Below, piece after piece: positions 46,047 through 54,645 of a stretch of DNA of 64,000 nucleotides; within the stretch, counting starts at the first letter, position 1, and every line of letters starts with the position of its first letter. The stretch is from NCBI RefSeq assembly GCF_900156455.1, contig NZ_FTNQ01000003.1:248001-312000 (forward strand), read 5' to 3'. A program made the translations under genes and the position numbers. The notes under the pieces are model-generated. The model was not told the origin of the DNA. It did not search any database and saw only the letters and a list, made by a program, of their open reading frames with translations. This DNA comes from Microbacterium sp. RURRCA19A (GTDB taxonomy: Bacteria; Actinomycetota; Actinomycetes; Actinomycetales; Microbacteriaceae).

Positions 46047-47168
46047 GTGAAGCTCTCCCGATTCGCCCAGCTGGGCGCCGTGGCCGCCGTGGCCTCTCTC
46101 GCCCTCGCCGGCTGCGCCTCCTCCAGCGGCGGCACCTCGGAGTCGTCCCCGTCCGCCTCCTCGGCCGACGTGGCGTTCACGATCGACCCCAGCCTCGCCG
46201 GCACCATCACCGCCGGTGGCTCCAGCGCCCAGGCCAACGCGCAGGCCGCGTGGACCGCCGCATACAACGCCACCGCCAAGGGCGTGACGATCAACTACGA
46301 CAAGTCGCAGGGCTCCGGTGGCGGTGTCACCAACTTCCTCAGCGGCGCGTACGACTTCGCCGGCTCCGACTCGCCCCTGAACGCCGACCAGACCACCCAG
46401 TCGAAGGCGCTCTGCACCGACGGCGGCGTGAACATCCCGATCTACCTCGACGGTGTCGCGATCATCTTCAACATCCCCGGCGTGAGCGAGCTGAAGCTCA
46501 GCGGCGAGACCATCGCGAAGATCTTCGCGCTGCAGATCACCGACTGGTCCGACCCGGCCATCACCAAGGACAACGGCACGGCACTGGCCGCGGGTCCGAT
46601 CACGACCGTCGCGCGTTCGGACGGCTCCGGCACCACGACGAACTTCACCAACTACCTCGCCGCGACGCAGTCGTCGGTCTGGACCTCGCCCGCGGGCAAG
46701 GACTGGCCGATCGAGGGCAACGTGTCGAAGCAGAAGGGCGGCTCGGGCGTCGTCGAGGCCGTCAAGGCCGGCTCCGGCACCATCGGCTACGCCGACCACT
46801 CGGCCATCGGCGACCTGAAGTCCGTCGCGATCATCCAGGACGGCACCGCGATCCCCTTCAGCCCCGAGGCCGTCACGGCGACCTTCGCGGCCGCGGCGGT
46901 GGACGCCGACAACGGCGTCCCCGGTGACCTGTCGAAGAAGTTCGACTACACCAAGCTGACCGCCGAGACCTACCCGATCCCGCTGGTCTCGTACGCCATC
47001 ACCTGCACCGAGTTCAAGGACACCAAGCAGGCGGAGCTCGTGAAGTCGTACCTCGGCTTCATCACCAGCTCGCTCGGCCAGCAGGTCGCCGCGAAGAACG
47101 CCGGTTCCGCGCCGCTCCCCGAGTCGGTCCTCGCGGACGCCGCGAAGACGCTCGAAGCGATCAAGTAA
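46047..47168 (+). CDS. pstS: phosphate-binding lipoprotein PstS
   Basis: The 373-residue protein has a lipobox (ALAGC), a Ser-rich spacer and the PBP-like domain II fold: TITAGGSSAQANAQ at the start, DKSQGSGGGVTNFLSG as the phosphate loop and ARSDGSGTTTNFTNYL as the second phosphate loop. It captures inorganic phosphate for PstCAB. GTG 46,047 was chosen because AAGGA lies eight bases before it; an in-frame ATG at 46,029 lacks one. Transcribed from a PHO-box promoter; a double hairpin follows the stop. Confidence 0.96.
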   Translation: MKLSRFAQLGAVAAVASLALAGCASSSGGTSESSPSASSADVAFTIDPSLAGTITAGGSSAQANAQAAWTAAYNATAKGVTINYDKSQGSGGGVTNFLSGAYDFAGSDSPLNADQTTQSKALCTDGGVNIPIYLDGVAIIFNIPGVSELKLSGETIAKIFALQITDWSDPAITKDNGTALAAGPITTVARSDGSGTTTNFTNYLAATQSSVWTSPAGKDWPIEGNVSKQKGGSGVVEAVKAGSGTIGYADHSAIGDLKSVAIIQDGTAIPFSPEAVTATFAAAAVDADNGVPGDLSKKFDYTKLTAETYPIPLVSYAITCTEFKDTKQAELVKSYLGFITSSLGQQVAAKNAGSAPLPESVLADAAKTLEAIK

Positions 47169-47181
47169 ACATCTCTCGGAT

Positions 47182-47217
47182 CCGAACCGGTCCGCACCTC
47201 GGTGCGGGCCGGTTCGG
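47182..47217 (+). terminator. intercistronic hairpin 1 (attenuator) after pstS
   Basis: CCGAACCGGTCCGCACC folds back on GGTGCGGGCCGGTTCGG: 17 pairs, one G·U, with a tight loop. It is not followed by a long U-run, so partial termination and 3'-end protection of pstS mRNA are likely. Confidence 0.6.
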
Positions 47218-47224
47218 GCTGATC

Positions 47225-47254
47225 GGAAGCGTCGATGTCCGCATCGACGCTTCC
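47225..47254 (+). terminator. intercistronic hairpin 2 after pstS
   Basis: GGAAGCGTCGATG and its complement enclose TCCG, a 13-bp stem with a stable tetraloop, eight bases after hairpin 1. Together they can keep PstS made in excess over the membrane parts. Confidence 0.6.
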
Positions 47255-47302
47255 GCTGAGCCCGACCATCCTCAGAGAGAATCCCGACCCGAGGAGCACA
47301 CC

Positions 47303-47338
47303 ATGACCATTGCCGAGAACGAGGTCAGCCGTGGCTGA
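47303..47338 (+). CDS. 11-residue leader peptide overlapping pstC
   Basis: ATG 47,303 follows a strong GAGGAG site and encodes MTIAENEVSRG, then stops at 47,338, eight bases inside pstC but in another frame. pstC itself starts at GTG 47,331 with a weaker site. Translation of this mini-ORF may deliver ribosomes to pstC by re-initiation. Inferred from spacing only. Confidence 0.4.
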   Translation: MTIAENEVSRG

Positions 47339-48332
47339 CACCGTCTCTGCTCCCCCGGCCGGGGACCGTTCCACGATCGTCGGCAAGCGCCGCGCGGGAG
47401 ACACCGTCTTCCTCGGCCTGTCGATGACGGCCTCGATCTCGATCATGATCATCCTGGCGGGTGTCGCGATCTTCCTGATCATCAAGGGCCTCCCCGCGAT
47501 CACCGGCGACTGGACGCAGGGCGACCTCGCCGGCTACCAGAACGGCTCGTGGACGAACTTCTGGGAGTACGTCGGTCCGCTCCTGTGGGGAAGCATCTGG
47601 GCGGCGCTCATCGCGATGGTGCTCGGCACCCCCGTGGCGATCGGCATCGCGCTGTTCATCTCGCACTACGCCCCGCGTCGGATCGCCGGAGCGCTCGGCT
47701 ACATCGTCGACCTGCTCGCGGCCGTCCCGTCGATCGTGTTCGGCCTGTGGGGCATCATCGTGATGCGCCCGCTCCTCATCCCGCTGGGTGAGTTCCTGAA
47801 CACCTACTTCGGGTGGATCCCGCTGTTCGCCGGCTCCCCGTCGAGCACCGGGTCGACGCTGCTCACCGGCTCCGTGGTGCTCGCGGTGATGATCCTCCCG
47901 ATCGTCACCTCGATCACGCGCGAGATCTTCCTCCAGACCCCGCGCCTCCACGAGGAAGCCGCCCTGGCCCTCGGAGCCACGCGCTGGGAGATGATCCGTC
48001 TGGCGGTGTTCCCCTACGCCCGCAGCGGCATGGTGTCGGCCACGCTCCTCGGTCTCGGGCGCGCGCTCGGCGAGACGATGGCCATCGCGCTCATCATCTC
48101 GCCCAGCCTCATCTATTCGGTGCTGATCCTCACCGACGGCTACAACTCGCAGACGATCGCCGCCAACATCGCGCTGAACTTCCCGATCGCGACCGACCTG
48201 CAGCGCTCGGCGCTCATCGGCACCGGTCTGATGCTGTTCGTCGTGTCGCTCGCGGTGAACATCCTGGCCCGCTACATCATCAGCGCGACCGGCCCGGGGG
48301 CGAAGGGTCGCAGGAAGGGGAAGCGCTCGTGA
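47331..48332 (+). CDS. pstC: phosphate ABC permease PstC
   Basis: The 333-residue inner-membrane protein has six main hydrophobic segments and the EAA loop EEAALALGATRWEMIRLAVF that contacts PstB. MTASISIMIILAGVAIFLII is the first span. With PstA it forms the phosphate channel. The start is GTG 47,331 (GAGG upstream); the 11-codon leader overlaps it. The stop overlaps the pstA GTG by four bases. Confidence 0.95.
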   Translation: MADTVSAPPAGDRSTIVGKRRAGDTVFLGLSMTASISIMIILAGVAIFLIIKGLPAITGDWTQGDLAGYQNGSWTNFWEYVGPLLWGSIWAALIAMVLGTPVAIGIALFISHYAPRRIAGALGYIVDLLAAVPSIVFGLWGIIVMRPLLIPLGEFLNTYFGWIPLFAGSPSSTGSTLLTGSVVLAVMILPIVTSITREIFLQTPRLHEEAALALGATRWEMIRLAVFPYARSGMVSATLLGLGRALGETMAIALIISPSLIYSVLILTDGYNSQTIAANIALNFPIATDLQRSALIGTGLMLFVVSLAVNILARYIISATGPGAKGRRKGKRS

Positions 48333-49432
48333 CCACCACCAAGGCCCCGTCGGCGGCGGCGTCCGCCTCGACTCCGCTCGCGCTCACCAGCGGTCAGCTC
48401 CCCCGCTACATCGAACCGGCGATGCTCGTCGGTGTCGCGGTGCTGGTCGCCGGCGTCCAGTTCCTCGTCGGCGGCTTCCACCTGCCGAGCTGGCTGATCC
48501 TCACCGCCCTGCTCTACCTGATCGCGATCGCCGTGGGCTCCGCGATCGTCGAGAGCCGCCGCAAGGCCGTGGATCGCGTCGTCCGCGGCCTCGTCACCGC
48601 CGCGTTCCTTCTCGCGGTCGCTCCCCTCATCTCGACGCTGTGGACCGTGGTCTCGAAGGGCCTCGCGGTCGTCAACTGGAACTTCATCACCCAGACGGGC
48701 GGCAGCGCCTTCGACCCCGACACCCTCGCGGTCGTCGCCACACCCGGCGCGCTCCAGGCGATCGTCGGGACGCTCATCATCACGGGCATCGCGGCGCTCA
48801 TCTCGGTTCCCATCGGTGTGCTCGCCGCCGTCTACCTCGTCGAGTACGCGCTGCCGACCAACCCTCTGCGCCGCACGATCACGTTCCTCGTCGACGTCAT
48901 GACCGGTATCCCCTCGATCGTGGCCGGTCTGTTCGCGTTCTCGTTCTTCGCGCTGATCGTCGGCCCGAAGGCGTTCAGCGGGTTCTCGGCATCCATCGCC
49001 CTGTGCGTGCTGATGATCCCCATCGTCATCCGCTCCACGGAAGAGATGCTGCGCCTGGTGCCCGCCGACCTGCGCGAGGCGTCGCTCGCCCTCGGCGTGC
49101 CGCGTTCGGCGACGATCATCAAGGTCGTCCTGCGGACCGCGGCGAGCGGCATCATCACCGGTGTCGTGCTCGCCGTGGCCCGCGTGGTCGGCGAGACCGC
49201 GCCGATCTTCATCGCGGCCAGCTTCACCGACAACTTCAACTCCAACCCGTTCGACGGTCCGATGCAGACCCTCCCCGTGATGGCGTACACCGCGTACAGC
49301 TTCCCGGGGCAGGACATCGACGCCTCTCAGGCCCAAGCCTGGGGCGCGGCATTCCTGCTGGTCGTGCTCGTCGTCATCTTCAACCTGATCGCCCGCATCG
49401 TGGCTTCGGTGTTCGCACCGAAGGCACGCTGA
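48329..49432 (+). CDS. pstA: phosphate ABC permease PstA
   Basis: A 367-residue partner of PstC with about eight hydrophobic segments. Two extra N-terminal helices ([19 protein letters not shown], then [19 protein letters not shown]) precede the usual six, a common actinobacterial form. The EAA loop is [20 protein letters not shown] and the channel segment [15 protein letters not shown]. It starts at GTG 48,329 in a GTGA overlap with pstC; pstB follows 16 bp downstream with AGGAAGG between. Confidence 0.95.
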   Translation: MTTTKAPSAAASASTPLALTSGQLPRYIEPAMLVGVAVLVAGVQFLVGGFHLPSWLILTALLYLIAIAVGSAIVESRRKAVDRVVRGLVTAAFLLAVAPLISTLWTVVSKGLAVVNWNFITQTGGSAFDPDTLAVVATPGALQAIVGTLIITGIAALISVPIGVLAAVYLVEYALPTNPLRRTITFLVDVMTGIPSIVAGLFAFSFFALIVGPKAFSGFSASIALCVLMIPIVIRSTEEMLRLVPADLREASLALGVPRSATIIKVVLRTAASGIITGVVLAVARVVGETAPIFIAASFTDNFNSNPFDGPMQTLPVMAYTAYSFPGQDIDASQAQAWGAAFLLVVLVVIFNLIARIVASVFAPKAR

Positions 49433-49448
49433 TCCCAGGAAGGCCCCC

Positions 49449-50228
<780 letters not shown>

Positions 50229-50240
50229 GCACCGCACCGC

Positions 50241-50271
50241 ACGATGGCCCCGCACCGCGCGGGGCCATCGT
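50241..50271. terminator. terminator of pst operon and convergent pabC-like gene
   Basis: ACGATGGCCCCGC pairs with GCGGGGCCATCGT around ACCGC: a 13-bp stem twelve bases after the pstB stop and just past the end of the convergent aminotransferase gene. Confidence 0.85.
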
Positions 50272-50282
50272 CGTCTGCGGGC

Positions 50283-51167
50283 TCAGTCGCGCGGCGAGAG
50301 CAGGTAGGCGTTGAGCTCGGCCGTGATCGCGCGGTCGACGACCTTCCCCTCCCCGTCGACGGCCGAGATCGGGGCGGCCAGCCGGACGCTCGAGAGCACC
50401 CAGGCTGCATCCGCGCGCTGCAGGTCGGCCACCGGCACCGTCTCGTACGCGGTCTCGAAGCCTCGCTGCGCGAGGTGGGCGAACAGGCTCCGCTGCGTCG
50501 TCCCGTGCAGGATCCCGGCGTGCGGCTCCGGGGTGATGAAGCGGTCGCCGAAACGGAGGACGACGGATGCCGTGGGGGCCTCCAGCACGAACCCGTCGCT
50601 CGTGACGAAGACGGCGTCGTCCGCGCCGCGCCGCTTCGCCTCGCGGATCGCGGCCATGTTCACCGCGTACGACAGCGTCTTGGCCCCGAGCAGCAGCCAC
50701 GGCGCCCGCGCGGGTGCGTCGAGGGCGTATCCGCGGTCGAGCGTCGCGATGCGGACGCCCTCGGTGCGCGCGCGGGCGCTGTCGGGCGCGTCGGCCAGGG
50801 TGACCCACGCGGTGGGCCCGGGGCCGTGCTCGACGCCGCGGCTGAGGATCAGCTTGATCACACTCTCCCCCGCGGGGGCGTCGGCGGCGACCCGCGCGAT
50901 CGCGGCGCGCCACTGGTCGAGGTGCGGTTCCGGCAGCTCGCACAGCGCCGCCGAGTGGCGCAGGCGGGCGAGGTGCGGCTCGACCTCCTGGGGGTGCCCG
51001 TCGACCACGCCGAGCGACTCGAAGACGCCGTCGCCGCGCTGCGCGCTGAGGTCGCCCACGCGCAGCGCGGGTGCGTCGGGCGCGACCGAGTGGAAGGTGT
51101 CGGCGTAGTCCTCCCGGGGGGAATCGGATGCCACGGGGTCGATCAGAAGGACGGAACGCCAAGCCAT
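50283..51167 (-). CDS. class IV aminotransferase (aminodeoxychorismate lyase-like)
   Basis: The 294-residue PLP enzyme has the fold-type IV catalytic lysine at 163 (LLLGAKTLSYAVN) and the C-terminal phosphate-binding pattern GILHGTTQRSLFAH. QRGDGVFESLGVVDG near the start is the substrate-domain motif common to PabC (4-amino-4-deoxychorismate lyase, folate synthesis) and branched-chain or D-amino acid aminotransferases. PabC is the best guess because of size and the missing branched-chain signature, but not certain. Single gene, starting 96 bp from the promoter of the candidate small RNA on the other strand. Confidence 0.85.
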   Translation of the reverse strand: MAWRSVLLIDPVASDSPREDYADTFHSVAPDAPALRVGDLSAQRGDGVFESLGVVDGHPQEVEPHLARLRHSAALCELPEPHLDQWRAAIARVAADAPAGESVIKLILSRGVEHGPGPTAWVTLADAPDSARARTEGVRIATLDRGYALDAPARAPWLLLGAKTLSYAVNMAAIREAKRRGADDAVFVTSDGFVLEAPTASVVLRFGDRFITPEPHAGILHGTTQRSLFAHLAQRGFETAYETVPVADLQRADAAWVLSSVRLAAPISAVDGEGKVVDRAITAELNAYLLSPRD

Positions 51168-51248
51168 GGATCGACCCTATGCCCGCTGCGCCGACACGCC
51201 CGGGGTTCGTCAACCCCCGCCGTCGAGGGAATGTCTCCGTGGGGTGCT

Positions 51249-51257
51249 TGTTACACT
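51249..51257 (+). promoter_or_regulatory. extended −10 promoter of the candidate small RNA
   Basis: TGTTACACT carries TGn followed by TACACT and sits seven bases before the first base of the structured RNA. No convincing −35 box is seen 17 bp upstream (GAATGT). Confidence 0.4.
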
Positions 51258-51263
51258 TTCATA

Positions 51264-51354
51264 GCCGGGCCGCAGTAACCCCGGGCTCCATCTTCTGCCG
51301 CTATGAGCGGCCTTGCGCCGAGAGGCGTTCTGCGGCCCGGCACTTTCTTTTCCC
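51264..51354 (+). ncRNA. candidate structured small RNA with own terminator
   Basis: GCCGGGCCGCAG (51,264–51,275) pairs exactly with CTGCGGCCCGGC (51,330–51,341). Inside are a hairpin GCCGCT-ATG-AGCGGC and a second, CGCC-GAGA-GGCG, with a GNRA tetraloop, so the RNA can fold as a closed multi-branch structure of about 78 nt. A U-rich tract ACTTTCTTTT (51,342–51,351) follows the outer stem directly, as in an intrinsic terminator, and an extended −10 box lies seven bases upstream. It matches none of the families I can recall in detail (SRP RNA lacks its GGAA loop; 6C RNA lacks its C-runs). Confidence 0.5.
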
Positions 51355-51376
51355 GCGTGCGTGCAGCCGAGCGCCG

Positions 51377-51436
51377 TCGAGTGTCCACGACACGCCGCAC
51401 GGGCACCCGACGCAACGGCGTGTCCTGGACAGTCGA
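51377..51436. repeat. long imperfect inverted repeat
   Basis: TCGAGTGTCCACGACACGCCG at 51,377–51,397 is matched in reverse complement, 19 of 21 positions, by the arm at 51,416–51,436; the loop is 18 bases. It lies between the candidate small RNA and the 3' end of the gene at 51,469. It could end that gene's transcript or be part of a larger RNA. Confidence 0.6.
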
Positions 51437-51468
51437 TGCCTCGCGTGGGTCGCTGCCCCGCGCCCGGT

Positions 51469-52107
51469 TCAGGTCAGCGCGTCGCGACGCCACAGGGCCG
51501 CGGCCGCGGCGAGGTCGTCGGCGTACGTCGACAGGCGCAGCGCCCGCGTGGTCAGCGCCGTGGCGCGCTCGGACTCGGTGTTCTCGTAGTCGTCGGCGAG
51601 ATGCGTCGAACCCGATGCCTGCACGCGGCAGAACGCCGCGGCACGATCCAGCGCGACGGCGAAGTCGCCCTCGAACAGCCCGCGCAGGATCGTGTCGATG
51701 AGCTGCACGAGTTCTTCAGGACCCGCCGGCGCGGGCGCGCCCACCACGACCGGGTCGACCGTCGCCATCTCCACCCGACCACGCTCGAAGAGCAGGGCGG
51801 CGGTGGCGGCGTCGTCGTGGATCATGAGCTGGAGCAGGTAGAGCCGCCACAGCGCCCCGGGCAGCGACCGGGCGGGCGAACGCGACCACAGTTCGGCGAT
51901 GTCGTCGATGCCGTGGTCGTCGGTGAAGGCGACGAGCCGCTCGACGACGTCGACGCTCGGATCGGCGCGCACGCGCGACAGGAGCGCGTGCGCGGTGCTG
52001 TGCGCGACGCGTGAGACCTCAGCCGGGTCTTCCGCCGAGAAGAGGCGGTCGAAGAGCTCGGCGGGACGCCGGACGGGCTTGTGGAACTCGCGAGGAGAAT
52101 CGCTCAT
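51469..52107 (-). CDS. conserved hypothetical protein
   Basis: I do not recognise this 212-residue product. It is predicted mostly helical, acidic, with no signal peptide or membrane segment: FHKPVRRPAELFDRLFSAED at the start, then WRLYLLQLMIHDDAATAALL in the middle. Nothing catalytic stands out. It begins with ATG 52,107 and follows the rskA gene in the same direction with a 52-bp gap, so it may be part of the sigK–rskA transcript. Confidence 0.75.
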   Translation of the reverse strand: MSDSPREFHKPVRRPAELFDRLFSAEDPAEVSRVAHSTAHALLSRVRADPSVDVVERLVAFTDDHGIDDIAELWSRSPARSLPGALWRLYLLQLMIHDDAATAALLFERGRVEMATVDPVVVGAPAPAGPEELVQLIDTILRGLFEGDFAVALDRAAAFCRVQASGSTHLADDYENTESERATALTTRALRLSTYADDLAAAAALWRRDALT

Positions 52108-52159
52108 CGTTCCAGGCTAGAGCGTGCGCGACGACGCCCGGGCCGGGTGGAGGGACCGT

Positions 52160-52963
52160 TCAGGCGGTGGCCACCGCGACGACGGGAGCCGAACTCGGCG
52201 TGCCGTCGGGCGATCCGCCGGCGGGCTCCACGGTGACGGCGATGACGTCGCCGGAGTGGAACTCGCCCTGCAGCACCGCGGTCGCCTTGCCCTCGGCATC
52301 CGTCGAGAAGATCCCCGCGGCGATGGGGGTGTCGTCGCGGACGAACCACAGCTCGTACGTCTTGTCGCTGGGCAGCGTCGACATCTTGTCGGTCACGAGG
52401 ACGCTCTGCCCCGTGGAGGCCGACCAGTGCGCCGTCACGACGGCACCGTCGGGCATGGTCGCCGTCGCCGACTGCGCGTCGGGCGCCGTGGTGACCTGCT
52501 CGAGCGCGACGAGCGACGCGGGACGTGTGAGCTGCTGCCCGATCGTGACCGCGCCGAAGCCCAGGACGAGGACGGCGACCAGCGACGCGGCCAGCGTGAA
52601 CCAGCGGCGCAGTCCCCAGCCGCTCGACGCGGACGGACCGACGGTCACGGCCTCCTGCTCGGGCTCGATCGGCGCGGGGCCCGCGGCGGCGAAGTCCTCG
52701 AGCAGGTCGCGGTCGTCGACCGGGGCAGCGGACTCCTGCGGAAGGTCGGAGATACGCGCCAGGAGCGAGGCGCGAATGGATGCCGGGGGCTCGACCGGTT
52801 CGACGGTCGCGCTGATCGCGGCGACGGCGTCGGCGGCATCCCGAACGTGGGAAGACCAGTGCGGGTTGCCCGCCAAAGCCTCCTGGTACGCGCGTTCGTC
52901 CGCATCGGAAAGCGCGTTCAGCGCGTGACCGGCAGCGAGGTCGGCGAAATCCCTCTCGTTCAC
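52160..52963 (-). CDS. rskA: anti-sigma factor RskA-like
   Basis: A 267-residue single-pass membrane protein. The cytoplasmic N-terminus (ADLAAGHALNALSDADERAYQ) is the anti-sigma domain; one membrane helix is at about 120–142 (FTLAASLVAVLVLGFGAVTI); the outer part is the RskA domain (DKTYELWFVRDDTPIAAG), a β-sandwich. In mycobacteria RskA holds SigK at the membrane until proteolysis frees it. Unlike zinc anti-sigma factors there is no HxxxCxxC. The start overlaps the sigma-factor stop by four bases. Confidence 0.92.
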   Translation of the reverse strand: MNERDFADLAAGHALNALSDADERAYQEALAGNPHWSSHVRDAADAVAAISATVEPVEPPASIRASLLARISDLPQESAAPVDDRDLLEDFAAAGPAPIEPEQEAVTVGPSASSGWGLRRWFTLAASLVAVLVLGFGAVTIGQQLTRPASLVALEQVTTAPDAQSATATMPDGAVVTAHWSASTGQSVLVTDKMSTLPSDKTYELWFVRDDTPIAAGIFSTDAEGKATAVLQGEFHSGDVIAVTVEPAGGSPDGTPSSAPVVAVATA

Positions 52964-53562
52964 TTGTCCACCCCCATCTCGATTCTCAAGCGCGACAGGC
53001 CGTCACGCATCCTGGTCTTGACCGTTCCGAGCGGTGCCCCGACGAGGGTCGCGATCTCACTCTGGCTGTACCCGCCGAAATAGGCGAGCGTGAGTGCTTC
53101 CTTCTGGGCGTCGGGAAGCGTCGCGAGTGCATCGACGACGCGCCGCCCTTCGATTTTCAGTTCTACCTTCTCGGAGACGTCATCGAAAGCGACGTCCATA
53201 TCCCGGAAGCCCACGCGTACGTCGCGATCAACGCTCGACTGCGACGACCGCACGCGGTCCACCGCTCGTCGGTGCGCGATCGTGAGCACCCACGATCTTC
53301 CTTGACCTTTGTTCGGAGTGAAGCGCGCGGCGGATTGCCAGATCTCCAGAAACACCTCCTGGAGCACTTCCTCGCTCTGCGACCGGTCGACGAGCACTCG
53401 CAGGATGAGTCCGAACGCGCGAGCCGACAGGGTGTCGTACAGCTCCGCGAAAGCGGTGCGGTCGCCGATGGCGACCTTCTGCAGCAATTCTCCGACGTGG
53501 TCGACGCGGTCCGCCCCGTCATCCGGGAGAGAGAAACCGTCGATCACCATGACATCCAGCAT
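52960..53562 (-). CDS. sigK: ECF sigma factor SigK-like
   Basis: The 200-residue ECF sigma factor has region 2 ([32 protein letters not shown], then [16 protein letters not shown]) and region 4 ([19 protein letters not shown]). It is close to M. tuberculosis SigK, which controls mpt70/mpt83, fasciclin-type secreted proteins. Here too a fasciclin lipoprotein gene is divergent. The start is not certain: ATG 53,562 is used, ATG 53,550 is the alternative; a longer GTG form from 53,682 would cover the promoter region. Confidence 0.9.
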   Translation of the reverse strand: MLDVMVIDGFSLPDDGADRVDHVGELLQKVAIGDRTAFAELYDTLSARAFGLILRVLVDRSQSEEVLQEVFLEIWQSAARFTPNKGQGRSWVLTIAHRRAVDRVRSSQSSVDRDVRVGFRDMDVAFDDVSEKVELKIEGRRVVDALATLPDAQKEALTLAYFGGYSQSEIATLVGAPLGTVKTRMRDGLSRLRIEMGVDK

Positions 53563-53884
53563 GCCGCACGCGCACGGGACTTCCCTTACTCGCGCGCGCG
53601 TGGCGCGCATGAGGTACGCAACCGTGACTCGGACGCATCCGAGACGGGTACCGCCGCACACCCCCGGCATCCCGAAAAACATTCTGAAGAATATTTATGC
53701 GGCCCCGATCTGGCTTTTTCGTGATTCTTGGATGCCGAATCGGGTGCGTTCCGCAACAATCCGCAATCCGATTGCGAGGGGGTCCCGAAGACCCTGTGTA
53801 CGCCGCAATACGGCGAACCGCCCCCCGCACCGGGGTGTCTTGAACGGGTCGCAGCCGCGGTCCGAACGATTTCGGAGGAATGTC
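53563..53884. promoter_or_regulatory. divergent region between sigK and fasciclin gene
   Basis: About 320 bp with no gene. The middle is AT-rich (CGAAAAACATTCTGAAGAAT near 53,673–53,692). GCATCC (53,667–53,672) and GAATAT (53,689–53,694), 16 bp apart on the plus strand, resemble a SigK-type promoter (CCATCC/CGAATA in mycobacteria) for the fasciclin gene. Short palindromes CGCCG-CAATA-CGGCG and GGGTC-CCGAA-GACCC lie in the leader. All regulatory roles are inferred. Confidence 0.35.
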
Positions 53885-54553
53885 ATGCTGAAGAACAAGA
53901 AGCCTGTCGTCGCCGGTCTCGCCCTCGTGCTGGGTTCGGCCTTCGCTCTCACCGCATGTTCGGGTGGCTCCACCACCGCCGGCGGAACCACCGAGGAGTC
54001 CACCGCTCCCTCCATGGCCGCGTCGCCCTCGGCGTCGTCGAGCATGATGGACCCGGCCGCCAACCTGGTGGGCCCCGGCTGCGCCGACTACGCCGCCGCC
54101 GTCCCGTCGGGCGCCGGTTCGGTCGAGGGCATGGCCGCCGACCCCGTGGCCGTCGCCGCGTCGAACAACCCGCTGCTGAAGACGCTCACCGCGTCGGTCA
54201 GCGGCCAGCTCAACCCCAACGTGAACCTCGTCGACACCCTCAACGGTGGCGAGTTCACGGTCTTCGCTCCGGTCGACGACGCGTTCGCCAAGATCGACGC
54301 CGCCACCATCGACACCCTGAAGACCGACTCCGACCTCCTGACCAAGATCCTCACGTACCACGTGGTCCCCGGCCAGATCGCCCCGGACGCGATCGATGGC
54401 ACGCACACCACGGTCGAGGGCCAGGACGTCACCGTCTCGGGCTCGGGCGACTCGATCAAGGTCAACGACGCCAACGTCATCTGCGGTGGCGTGCAGACCG
54501 CCAACGCGACCGTGTACCTCATCGACTCGGTGCTGATGCCCCCGGCCATGTGA
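53885..54553 (+). CDS. fasciclin-domain lipoprotein (MPT83/MPT70-like)
   Basis: A 222-residue exported lipoprotein: lipobox ALTAC (Cys about 24), a Thr/Ser/Ala spacer, then one FAS1 domain (about 80–222) with the H1 box [14 protein letters not shown] and the H2 box [13 protein letters not shown]1 proteins mediate adhesion or bind hydrophobic ligands on the cell surface. GGAGGA lies five bases before ATG 53,885. Divergent from sigK–rskA, like the SigK-controlled mpt genes, and so probably SigK-dependent. A long hairpin follows. Confidence 0.92.
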   Translation: MLKNKKPVVAGLALVLGSAFALTACSGGSTTAGGTTEESTAPSMAASPSASSSMMDPAANLVGPGCADYAAAVPSGAGSVEGMAADPVAVAASNNPLLKTLTASVSGQLNPNVNLVDTLNGGEFTVFAPVDDAFAKIDAATIDTLKTDSDLLTKILTYHVVPGQIAPDAIDGTHTTVEGQDVTVSGSGDSIKVNDANVICGGVQTANATVYLIDSVLMPPAM

Positions 54554-54595
54554 TCTCACATGTCCGGACCGATCACTGATTGATCGGACCTGACG

Positions 54596-54634
54596 GCGAG
54601 CGCCGGACCCCAGGCGAGGGGGTCCGGCGCTCGC
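54596..54634. terminator. bidirectional hairpin terminator
   Basis: GCGAGCGCCGGACCCC and its complement form a 16-bp stem with an AGGCGAG loop between the fasciclin gene and the convergent siderophore-binding gene. Another smaller inverted repeat (GTCCGGACCGATCA and TGATCGGACC) precedes it. Confidence 0.8.
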
Positions 54635-54645
54635 TCTTCGTGCGT

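Noticed and set aside
51264..51354. Signal recognition particle RNA, 6C RNA or tRNA
   Set aside because: No GGAA SRP domain IV loop, no C-runs, no cloverleaf.
51251..51493. An 80-codon minus-strand frame in the small-RNA region
   Set aside because: Arg/Ala-rich, no ribosome site, and lies over strong RNA structure.
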